5,327 nucleotides of DNA from positions 1-5,327 of the forward strand of contig JAQGJY010000230.1 in NCBI GenBank assembly GCA_028290325.1, given 5' to 3'. Shown here piece after piece: positions 1 to 5,327 of this stretch. Source of the stretch: Tardiphaga sp. (GTDB lineage: Bacteria > Pseudomonadota > Alphaproteobacteria > Rhizobiales > Xanthobacteraceae). Made by a program: the position numbers and the translations under genes. Each line of letters starts with the position of its first letter. Position 1 is the stretch's first letter. The notes beneath the pieces are model-generated. The model saw nothing but the letters and a program-made list of their open reading frames with translations. It searched no databases and was not told the DNA's origin.

Positions 1-590
1 AAGGGCACATAGACCAGCCTGAACAGTTGCAATGTACTGGCGCCGTCCATGAAGGCGGCCTCGTCCAGCTCGATGGGCAATTTGTCGGAGGCCTGTTTCA
101 GCACCCAGATCGCGTAAGGCGAGGCGACCGTCACCATCGCCAGAATCCACGCCCAGTGAGTGTTGAGCAGGCCGTAATTGCCCATCGTGCGATACATCGG
201 CACCGCGAGAAACGCCGCCGGAATGAAATAGGTGAACAGCGCCAGATTCATCACCAAGCGGCCGCCCGGCACCCGCAGCCGGCTGATCGCGAAGGCCGCG
301 CAGGTCGCGATGAACAAGGTCAGCGCGCCGACCGCGACGGCGATGACGACCGAATTGCCGAACTGCACCCAGAAGTCGCGCAGGAAGTAATGCTGCTGAT
401 TGAAGACGATCCTGAAATTATTCAGCGTCGGATGATCGGGCCACAATTTGCCGGCGAAGGCGTCCTGCTTCGGCGAGATCGCGAACAGGAACATGTGGTA
501 GATCGGGATCATCGTCCAGATCAAGACGGGAATGCCGATCAGCAGCAACCGCGCCTCGGTGCCGATCTCGCGGAGCGACGGCAGCCTCAT
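1..590 (-). CDS. Carbohydrate ABC transporter permease, MalG/UgpE type (3' end cut by window)
   Basis: Inner-membrane subunit of a binding-protein-dependent importer; with the MalF-like partner encoded just upstream it should form the translocation channel. I translated the minus strand from ATG at 590 and read 196 codons before the window ends. Hydrophobic spans lie at about residues 15-38, 79-103, 112-133 and 145-165. A cytoplasmic EAA loop begins at E177 (EAAFMDG) and reaches a proline at 196, which in this family contacts the ATPase. Residues 74-110, ending in an ISRLRVPGG turn, also fit the family. About 80-90 residues should be missing. The start is the only ATG available after the in-frame TGA TGA upstream; a weak AGGG lies about 10 nt before it. 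This ATG overlaps the stop of a 21-codon ORF (ATGA). The substrate cannot be told from the sequence. Confidence 0.93.
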   Translation of the reverse strand, partial: MRLPSLREIGTEARLLLIGIPVLIWTMIPIYHMFLFAISPKQDAFAGKLWPDHPTLNNFRIVFNQQHYFLRDFWVQFGNSVVIAVAVGALTLFIATCAAFAISRLRVPGGRLVMNLALFTYFIPAAFLAVPMYRTMGNYGLLNTHWAWILAMVTVASPYAIWVLKQASDKLPIELDEAAFMDGASTLQLFRLVYVP

Positions 591-652
591 CGCGCCGACC
601 CTGTCATCGCCAATCTCGTCATCGCCAACCTTGTCATCAGGACAGCCGTCAT
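587..652 (-). CDS. Possible 21-codon coupling ORF between the two permease genes
   Basis: A short open frame starts with an ATG that overlaps the TGA of the upstream permease (ATGA) and ends with a TGA that overlaps the ATG of the downstream permease (ATGA). Its product is repetitive, with five-residue steps each beginning with Met (MTAVL, MTRLA, MTRLA, MTGSA, then R). It is built on a 15-bp tandem repeat. Inference: it could pass ribosomes from one permease gene to the next by termination-reinitiation, since no strong Shine-Dalgarno precedes the second permease. Against this, the same frame is also open through much of the upstream permease gene as a shadow, so its openness alone is weak evidence. 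I do not recognise the peptide and propose no function for it beyond coupling. Confidence 0.3.
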   Translation of the reverse strand: MTAVLMTRLAMTRLAMTGSAR

Positions 653-653
653 C
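594..653 (-). repeat. Four-unit 15-bp tandem repeat between permease genes
   Basis: On the minus strand four successive 15-bp units each begin with GATGAC: GATGACGGCTGTCCT, GATGACAAGGTTGGC, GATGACGAGATTGGC and GATGACAGGGTCGGC. Units 2-3 and 2-4 each match at 13 of 15 positions; unit 1 keeps mainly the GATGAC start. The array covers the end of the first permease gene and stops 3 bp before the second permease's ATG. Because the unit is a multiple of three, gain or loss of a copy would keep the embedded short reading frame intact. Confidence 0.8.
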
Positions 654-1530
654 GCGACAGTCGTTTCATCATCACATAGACCAGCGGCAGCACCAGCGGC
701 ATCGCGCAGACGATCGACGCCATCGACATGTCGAGCTGATCGAGCCTGAGATAGCGGATGCCCAAGGTCGACAGCACATGGGTGAGGTCGGCCGGGCCGC
801 CACCGGTGAGCAGATAGACGCTGTTGAAATCGCCGAGCGTCCAGATCATCGAGAGCAGCGTGCAGGTGAGATAGAGCGTCTGCATCGACGGCCAGGTGAT
901 GAAGCGAAACTTCTGCCACCAGCTGGCGCCATCGACCTCGGCGGCCTCGAACAGATCCTGCGAGATCGCCAGCCGCCCGGTCATCAGGATCAGCGTCCAG
1001 AACGGCAGCGACTTCCAGATATGCATCAGGATCGCCATGGTCAGCGCGACCGCCGGATCGTTCAGCCAGTTCGGGCCATCCTCGGCGGTGAACTTGAAGA
1101 TCAGATTGTTGATGACGCCCCATTCGGGATTCAACATGAAGCGCACCGACAGGATGGTCGGGATCGACGGCACCGCCCAGGGCAGGATAAACAGGACCGA
1201 CAGCCAGCGGATCCACGAGCGCGACTGCACGAAGAAGCCCGACAGAAACAATGCGATCAACATCTTGATGTTGATGCCGATGATCAGGAAGATCAGCGTG
1301 TTGACGACCGCGCGGGCGAAGACCGGATCGTGATAGAGCGCGACGTAGCTCGCCGGATGACGGGCCAGCCACAGGCCATAGCCGACCGGGTAGACCACGA
1401 AGGCCAGAAAGACGAGCATGTAGGGCGTCAGCATGACGACGGCCCAGATTTGCGGCGTCGTCAGTCGCGGCAGCCAGGGCCCGCGCGGACGGGTCTCAGC
1501 CTCGGTCGGATAGGTCGTCGTCGTCGCCAT
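649..1530 (-). CDS. Carbohydrate ABC transporter permease, MalF/UgpA type
   Basis: Inner-membrane channel subunit of the same importer, 293 residues, normal for the family. After a polar N-terminus, hydrophobic spans lie at about residues 28-52, 76-100, 106-128, 160-186, 215-240 and 268-288, giving the usual six. The cytoplasmic EAA loop runs from E195 (EAAEVDGAS) to P214, the ATPase docking site. The LTGGGP motif at 241-246 is typical of MalF-like permeases. I chose ATG 1530. An in-frame TTG at 1548 would add six residues (LTWCPC), but it lies in the tail of the intercistronic hairpin and looks less likely. Neither start has a clear Shine-Dalgarno. It follows the binding-protein gene by 54 bp and precedes the MalG-like gene by 58 bp. 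The family is clear; the substrate is unknown. Confidence 0.93.
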   Translation of the reverse strand: MATTTTYPTEAETRPRGPWLPRLTTPQIWAVVMLTPYMLVFLAFVVYPVGYGLWLARHPASYVALYHDPVFARAVVNTLIFLIIGINIKMLIALFLSGFFVQSRSWIRWLSVLFILPWAVPSIPTILSVRFMLNPEWGVINNLIFKFTAEDGPNWLNDPAVALTMAILMHIWKSLPFWTLILMTGRLAISQDLFEAAEVDGASWWQKFRFITWPSMQTLYLTCTLLSMIWTLGDFNSVYLLTGGGPADLTHVLSTLGIRYLRLDQLDMSMASIVCAMPLVLPLVYVMMKRLSR

Positions 1531-1547
1531 GCAGGGGCACCATGTCA

Positions 1548-1576
1548 AAAGCCGGCCGCGAGATGCAGCCGGCTTT
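1548..1576 (-). terminator. Intercistronic hairpin between binding-protein and permease genes
   Basis: A perfect 9-bp inverted repeat, AAAGCCGGC and GCCGGCTTT, is separated by an 11-nt loop. On the minus-strand transcript it comes 8 nt after the TAA of the binding-protein gene and is followed by a short T run (TTTTG). This fits a partial rho-independent terminator or a 3'-end-stabilising hairpin. In importer operons such elements commonly keep binding-protein expression above that of the permeases. The T run is only four bases, so read-through into the permeases is expected. Confidence 0.65.
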
Positions 1577-1584
1577 GTTTCGCT

Positions 1585-3003
1585 TTAACCCGCGATTTCC
1601 TTGATGCGGGCGATCAACTCGTCGACGGCCTTCTCGACCGGCACCTTCTCGCTGACCACGCGGTTCATCGCCTTGGCCCAGACGTTCTCGTTGTTCAGAA
1701 TCGTGAACTTGTAATTCTTCACGAAATCGAACGACGAGGTGCCGCCCATGAACTGGTCGTACACCGCCTTGCGATGCCTGTCGGCCTGCCAGAACGGGCT
1801 CTTCTGCCCGACCAGCGTGACCGGAAACCAGCGGCCGATGGCGCCTTCGACATAGGGTCCGAGATTCTGCTCCTCGAGCAGGAATTTCACGAACTCCTTG
1901 GCGCCGGCCTTATTCTTCGACTGCGCGAAGATCATTCCGGTTTTCACGTCGGAACGGTATTTGATCGGCGTGCCGTCGGGCTTGTTGGGGAACGAGGCGG
2001 TGACGATGGTTTCCTCATAGGCCTTCTTGCCGGCGGCGCGCTGTTCCGGCGTCAGCGATGCATTCTGCGAGTCCTCGAACCACTTCGCCGCGATCGAGAT
2101 CGTGAAGTTGTGCGTCATCACGATGCTCTTGTTGTGGAAGGCGACGTTGTTGTCGGGATCCTTCCACGTCGTCGATGACGGCGGCGTACAGCCTTTGAGG
2201 TAAGTGTCGGTGTAGTCCTTCAGCGCGCCGATCAGGCCTTGTTTGACCTTGGGGTCGTCAACCAGCAGCTTGCCGTCGTCATCGACCAGCTTGACGTTGT
2301 AGGCATCCATGAAGGTGTAGAACGACTGCAGCGAATCCGTGGATTCGACGCCCATCGGCTGGCCGACGCCATAGGCGCGGCTGCCGCTGGCCTTGCGATA
2401 GGCCGGCTGGACCTTGTCGCACCAGAACGACCAATAGCCCTTCCAGTCCTTCGGAATGTCGCTGAGCTTGAAGCCGGCCTGCTCCAGCATGTCGCTCCAG
2501 ATTTCGACATGCATCGACTGCTGTTTGATCGGAAAACCGTAATAGGCCTTTTTATTGGTCTGGCCGTTCATCAGATAGGCGGTTTCGATCGTGTTCGGCG
2601 CGAAGTTGCCCTTGATCGGCGTCAGGATGTCGGTGAGATCCTCGAGCTTGCCCTCGAACGCCCATTTGCCGGAGGCCTGGACGTCGTAGGTGTCGGCATA
2701 AGCGACATCCGGCGGCGTCCCGGAGTCCAATGCGGCCACCGTTTTCGGGATCATGTCCTGAATGGCATATTGCGACAGCTCGACCTTGATCTTGGTCTTG
2801 GCCTCGAATTTCTTGATGGCTTCGAGCAGCGCCTCATCCTCGGACTTGTAGAAGCCCTTGCTGAACCAGACGGTGATCTTTTCCTGCGCCATCGCCGGCG
2901 CGGCCGCGCCGAACAACCCGGTCGCGGCGACAGCGAATGCGAGCGCGGACGGCAGCGCGAAATGCAACGAGCGTGATGCTTTGATGATCGGCTTGGCAAT
3001 CAA
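1585..3003 (-). CDS. Periplasmic solute-binding protein of carbohydrate-type ABC importer (SBP family 1)
   Basis: Captures the transported solute in the periplasm and delivers it to the two permeases encoded downstream. With a TTG start at 3003 the product has 472 residues. A basic start (IAKPIIKASR) leads into a hydrophobic core at 13-35 and an APAMA-QEK signal peptidase I site after A39. The mature start, KITVWFSKGF, then a helix (ALLEAIKKFEAKTKIKVEL) and the SGTPPDVAYAD segment at 94-104 are typical of the first lobe of family 1 binding proteins. There is no lipobox. Two cysteines (195 and 272) are the only ones in the mature chain and could form a disulfide. A longer frame opens at ATG 3090, but it would bury the signal peptide behind 29 extra residues, while TTG 3003 has a strong Shine-Dalgarno. 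The family usually handles sugars, polyols or glycerol phosphate; the substrate here is not determinable. Confidence 0.9.
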   Translation of the reverse strand: MIAKPIIKASRSLHFALPSALAFAVAATGLFGAAAPAMAQEKITVWFSKGFYKSEDEALLEAIKKFEAKTKIKVELSQYAIQDMIPKTVAALDSGTPPDVAYADTYDVQASGKWAFEGKLEDLTDILTPIKGNFAPNTIETAYLMNGQTNKKAYYGFPIKQQSMHVEIWSDMLEQAGFKLSDIPKDWKGYWSFWCDKVQPAYRKASGSRAYGVGQPMGVESTDSLQSFYTFMDAYNVKLVDDDGKLLVDDPKVKQGLIGALKDYTDTYLKGCTPPSSTTWKDPDNNVAFHNKSIVMTHNFTISIAAKWFEDSQNASLTPEQRAAGKKAYEETIVTASFPNKPDGTPIKYRSDVKTGMIFAQSKNKAGAKEFVKFLLEEQNLGPYVEGAIGRWFPVTLVGQKSPFWQADRHRKAVYDQFMGGTSSFDFVKNYKFTILNNENVWAKAMNRVVSEKVPVEKAVDELIARIKEIAG

Positions 3004-3155
3004 GACGTCGTCCTCCCCTGATGAACTTTTTTCCGACAATACGGATTTCTCGCGTCCCGTCCACACAAGTCGATGGTGCGATGCAGTCATGAGCGCCCTT
3101 GCTCGGACCGGCGGCGGCCACTACGTCTGCGATGATCGCTCGCATGAGGTTCCCG
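3004..3155. other. Divergent intergenic region, promoters expected but not resolved
   Basis: This 152-bp stretch separates the minus-strand importer operon from the plus-strand membrane-protein/glycosylase pair, so it should hold promoters in both directions. The part from 3021 to 3060 is locally more A/T-rich (a run of six T, then GACAATACGG) than the GC-rich right half. Candidate boxes on either strand match the -35/-10 consensus too poorly to call. No convincing palindromic operator or riboswitch was seen. Confidence 0.5.
3011..3018 (-). promoter_or_regulatory. Strong Shine-Dalgarno that sets the TTG start of the binding protein
   Basis: On the minus strand GGGGAGGA lies 7 nt before TTG at 3003. 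It closely resembles the anti-16S consensus and is the best ribosome site in the window. It decides for the TTG start, giving a normal signal peptide, over the upstream ATG at 3090. Confidence 0.75.
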
Positions 3156-3905
3156 ATGCTCACCGCCGCCGCCAAAGCGCTCGCCGCGATTCTGTCGCCG
3201 CCGCTGCGCGCCATCTTGTGGAAGGCGATCGGCCTTGCGGTGGTGCTGGTCGCGGCGCTCGCGGTCGGGCTGCAAGGGCTGCTGACCTGGTTCGCGACCT
3301 CGGGCGAGGTGTGGGCCGAAGCCATGCTCGGGCCGGGCTTCCACACGCCGCTGAACATTCTGGCGTGGATCGTCTCGATCGCGGCGGGACTCAGCGTCGT
3401 GGTCGGCGCGATCTTCTTGATGCCGGCGATCACCTCGCTGGTCGCCGGCATCTTTGTCGATGACATCGCCGAACATGTCGAGCGCGAGCATTATCCGCGC
3501 GACGCGCCCGGCGCGGCCTTGCCGCTCGGCATCGCGATGACTGAAGGCGTCAAGACGGCATTGTTGACGATCGTGGTCTATCTCGTCGCGTTGCCCTTCG
3601 TGCTGTTCGCCGGCGCGGGCTTCATCATCTTCTTCATCGCGACGGCATGGCTGCTCGGCCGCGAATATTTCGAACTCGCCGCGATGCGATTTCGGCCGGC
3701 GGCCGAAGCCAAGGCGATGCGCAAGCATCATGCGTTGACGGTGTTCGTCGCCGGCCTGTTCATCGCGGCGTTCGTGTCGATCCCGATCGTCAATCTGGCG
3801 ACCCCATTATTCGGCATGGCCTTCATGGTTCACATGCACAAGCGGCTGAGCGCGCGCGGCGAGCGCCTCGCGGCTCCGCGCGAGCCCAGCGCGCGCGCGA
3901 TCTGA
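3156..3905 (+). CDS. EI24/CysZ-like integral membrane protein
   Basis: A 249-residue membrane protein resembling the EI24 domain family, which includes CysZ; alphaproteobacterial members are often annotated as sulfate transporter family proteins. Hydrophobic spans are at about residues 22-44, 66-98, 134-152, 153-168 and 193-228. The GREYFELAAMRF segment at 168-179, right after a membrane span, is the motif I rely on for the family call. The C-terminal tail is basic and alanine-rich. In-frame starts exist at TTG 3099, ATG 3132, ATG 3144 and ATG 3156. I prefer 3156 because TGAGG precedes it by 6 nt and the product then begins with the family-like MLTAAAKALAAILSPP. ATG 3144 is a real alternative. 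Sulfate transport is an inference from the family; no sulfur-assimilation gene is in the window to support it. Confidence 0.8.
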   Translation: MLTAAAKALAAILSPPLRAILWKAIGLAVVLVAALAVGLQGLLTWFATSGEVWAEAMLGPGFHTPLNILAWIVSIAAGLSVVVGAIFLMPAITSLVAGIFVDDIAEHVEREHYPRDAPGAALPLGIAMTEGVKTALLTIVVYLVALPFVLFAGAGFIIFFIATAWLLGREYFELAAMRFRPAAEAKAMRKHHALTVFVAGLFIAAFVSIPIVNLATPLFGMAFMVHMHKRLSARGERLAAPREPSARAI

Positions 3906-3914
3906 CCCGTCGCG

Positions 3915-5072
3915 ATGCCGCGCGCCCCATCGCAGCCCGTCGCACTGACCAAGGCGCAGGCCCGGCGCATCTGGCTGCGCGCGCAGCGGCTCGATAGCGA
4001 CGCGCCGTTCGGTGACGGGCCGGCGGCGACCGCCGCCGCGATCGATCATCTCGGCTACGTGCAGATCGATACGATCAGCGTCATCGAGCGCTGCCATCAC
4101 CACATCCTGTTCACGCGCATCCCGGCCTATCGCCGCGCCGATCTGCGGCACGTCCAGAGCGTCGATAAATCAGTCTTCGAGTACTGGACCCACGCGCTGT
4201 CCTACGTGCCGACAAAAGATCTGCGGTTTTTCCTGCCGGCGATGAAGCAGCACAGACGCGGCGGCCATCACTGGTTCGGCGCGGTGACGCCGGCCGATAC
4301 CCGCAAGGTGATGAGGCTGATCCGCGACGGCGGCCCGCTGTCGATCCGCGACATCGACGACGACGTTCTGGTCGCGAAGGAGCATCTGTGGGGCAGCCGC
4401 AAACCGTCGAAGCGCGCCTTGCAGCTGGCATTCTATACCGGCGCGCTGACGATCAGCGCCCGCGATGGCATGCTCAAGACCTATGAGTTGATGGAGCGGC
4501 ATTTCGGCTGGGACACGCCGCCGAGACCGGCCACCGCGACCGAGATCACGAATTATCGGATCGATCGCGGCTTGCGCGCACAGGGCGTCATCAGTCTGGA
4601 CTCGGTCTGCCATCTCGCGGCCGGAAGCAAACCGGCGGTGCGGGCCGTGATCGAGGCGCGCGTCCGCCGCAACGAGCTGGTGCCGGTCGCGCTCGACGGC
4701 GCCGGCAAACTCGCGCATTGGGCGCGCCCGGAGACCGTCGAAACCCCCGACGATCCGGCAACGGCGCGGGTCCACATCCTGTCGCCGTTCGATCCGCTCA
4801 TCATCCAGCGCAAGCGCACGCATCTCTTCTTCGATTACGAGCACCGCTTCGAGGCCTACATCCCAAAGGAGAAAAGGCTGTTCGGGTATTTCGCGCTGCC
4901 CGTGCTGGTCGGCGACCGGATCGTCGCCGCGATCGACCTGAAAACCGATCGCAAGGCCAAAAAATTGTTGATGCAGAAATGGAGCTGGGTCGGCGGCCGC
5001 CCGTCGAAGGGGCTCAAAGCGCGGATCGAGGACGAACTCGACCGCTTCGCGCGGTTCCAGTTGGCGGAGTAG
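3915..5072 (+). CDS. ycaQ: YcaQ/AlkX-family winged-helix DNA glycosylase
   Basis: A 385-residue protein of the HTH_42 (formerly DUF1006) family. Escherichia coli YcaQ (AlkX) is a glycosylase that unhooks DNA interstrand crosslinks and removes bulky N7-alkylated purines. What I see: an N-terminal helix (LTKAQARRIWLRAQRL), then LGYVQIDTISVIERCHHHILFTRIPAY, which contains the catalytic Q-x-D motif as Q50-I-D52. This Q-x-D form marks the YcaQ/AlkX branch rather than the Q-x-Q AlkZ branch. Winged-helix repeats fill the middle. The C-terminal block LSPFDPLIIQRKRT (289-302), YIPKEKRLFGYFALPVL and IDLKTDRKAKKL is highly typical. Length is close to the family norm. It starts 9 bp after the EI24-like gene, in the same frame, with no good Shine-Dalgarno, suggesting cotranscription and perhaps translational coupling. 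Family assignment is firm; activity on crosslinks is inferred. Confidence 0.93.
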   Translation: MPRAPSQPVALTKAQARRIWLRAQRLDSDAPFGDGPAATAAAIDHLGYVQIDTISVIERCHHHILFTRIPAYRRADLRHVQSVDKSVFEYWTHALSYVPTKDLRFFLPAMKQHRRGGHHWFGAVTPADTRKVMRLIRDGGPLSIRDIDDDVLVAKEHLWGSRKPSKRALQLAFYTGALTISARDGMLKTYELMERHFGWDTPPRPATATEITNYRIDRGLRAQGVISLDSVCHLAAGSKPAVRAVIEARVRRNELVPVALDGAGKLAHWARPETVETPDDPATARVHILSPFDPLIIQRKRTHLFFDYEHRFEAYIPKEKRLFGYFALPVLVGDRIVAAIDLKTDRKAKKLLMQKWSWVGGRPSKGLKARIEDELDRFARFQLAE

Positions 5073-5092
5073 GCAACCCTTGAGGTCATCGC

Positions 5093-5111
5093 TCCCTCTC
5101 CTCTAGAGGGA
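5093..5111. terminator. Short hairpin between convergent ycaQ and nth
   Basis: TCCCTCT and AGAGGGA form a perfect 7-bp inverted repeat around a 5-nt loop (CCTCT), 20 bp after the ycaQ stop and 22 bp before the nth stop. Its place between two convergent genes fits a bidirectional transcription end or mRNA 3'-end hairpin. Neither side has a T run, so it is not a textbook intrinsic terminator. It could also be a decayed copy of a dispersed intergenic repeat. Confidence 0.4.
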
Positions 5112-5133
5112 ACAAGCGCTGCTCATGATGGCC

Positions 5134-5327
5134 CTACGCCGTCTTCTCCGGCCACCGACACAGATCGTTGATGAGACACACCTCGCAACGCGGCCGGCGT
5201 GCCAGGCAGGTGTAACGGCCGTGCAGAATGAGCCAATGATGCGCGTGCGACATGAACTCGGCCGGGATCACCCGCTCCAGCCCCAGCTCGACCTCCAGCG
5301 GGTTTTTGCCCGGCGCCATCCCGGTGC
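5134..5327 (-). CDS. nth: Endonuclease III, C-terminal part (5' end beyond window)
   Basis: Bifunctional DNA glycosylase/AP lyase of base-excision repair that removes oxidised pyrimidines. Only the last 63 residues are here, running in from the right edge and ending at TAG. The segment TGMAPGKNPLEVE, then VIPAEF, HHWLILHGRYTC and CEVCLINDLC, matches the end of Nth. The four iron-sulfur ligands are in the exact Nth spacing, C-x6-C-x2-C-x5-C, with codons beginning at 5208, 5187, 5178 and 5160. The helix-hairpin-helix motif, catalytic lysine and aspartate should lie outside the window, so their presence cannot be checked. The Met at 5319 is internal, not a start. The gene is convergent with ycaQ. 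Confidence 0.95.
   Translation of the reverse strand, partial: TGMAPGKNPLEVELGLERVIPAEFMSHAHHWLILHGRYTCLARRPRCEVCLINDLCRWPEKTA

Noticed and set aside
27..749. Plus-strand 240-codon frame over the left edge
   Set aside because: Antisense shadow of the MalG-like permease; low-complexity product rich in Arg, Asp, Gln and His.
1543..1548. TTGACA on the minus strand before the MalF-like gene
   Set aside because: It matches a -35 box, but it is only 12 nt upstream of the chosen ATG at 1530, leaving no room for a -10 box before the gene.
532..2178. A 548-codon plus-strand open frame, longer than any real gene here
   Set aside because: It lies antisense to the two permeases and the binding protein. 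Its product is rich in Arg, Asp, Gln and His with no domain, the usual shadow of GC-rich coding DNA. The minus-strand products have clear family motifs.
2239..2976. Plus-strand 245-codon frame
   Set aside because: Antisense to the binding-protein gene, which has a signal peptide and family features; no recognisable domain in the shadow.
3019..3090. Possible minus-strand promoter boxes (TCGACT or TTGTGT with AGAAAT or TATTGT)
   Set aside because: Either the spacing is wrong (about 21 bp) or half or more of the consensus positions mismatch; not strong enough to annotate.
3099..3127. Possible plus-strand promoter TTGCTC, 17 bp, TACGTC
   Set aside because: Spacing is good but the -10 box matches poorly in GC-rich sequence; could be chance.
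3889..3899. Alternating GC run of 11 bases near the end of the EI24-like gene
   Set aside because: Explained by Ala/Arg codons in a GC-rich coding tail; too short to claim a special DNA structure.
4170..4844. Minus-strand 224-codon frame
   Set aside because: Antisense to ycaQ, whose catalytic and C-terminal motifs are unmistakable.

Overview
GC-rich DNA (strong G/C preference at third codon positions) that looks chromosomal and alphaproteobacterial, most like the Bradyrhizobium/Rhodopseudomonas group. The taxon is an inference from protein style, compact layout and gene types; I could not run a search.

Left half (1-3003, minus strand): a carbohydrate-type ABC importer operon read from right to left. 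It starts with a periplasmic solute-binding protein (1585-3003, probably from a TTG codon with a strong Shine-Dalgarno). An intercistronic hairpin follows (1548-1576), then a MalF/UgpA-type permease (649-1530) and a MalG/UgpE-type permease cut by the window edge (1-590). No ATPase gene is in the window; it may lie beyond position 1. The junction between the permeases is unusual: a 60-bp array of four 15-bp units forms a possible 21-codon ORF. That ORF overlaps the end of the first permease and the start of the second by ATGA at each end.

Middle (3004-3155): a 152-bp divergent intergenic region that must hold promoters for both directions, though no clear -35/-10 pair stands out.

Right half (3156-5072, plus strand): an EI24/CysZ-like integral membrane protein, followed 9 bp later and in the same reading frame by a YcaQ/AlkX-family DNA glycosylase (winged-helix, Q-I-D catalytic motif). 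Convergent to it at the right edge is the C-terminus of endonuclease III (nth, minus strand) with its full [4Fe-4S] cysteine motif. Two base-excision glycosylases therefore sit tail to tail, separated by a 61-bp gap with a short hairpin.

The importer genes work together: the binding protein captures a solute in the periplasm and the two permeases form the membrane channel. The repair genes have related roles but are on opposite strands and are not one operon. No RNA genes, CRISPR, insertion sequences or phage genes were seen. Nothing here looks like a wholly new system; the most unusual element is the repeat-built coupling ORF between the permease genes.
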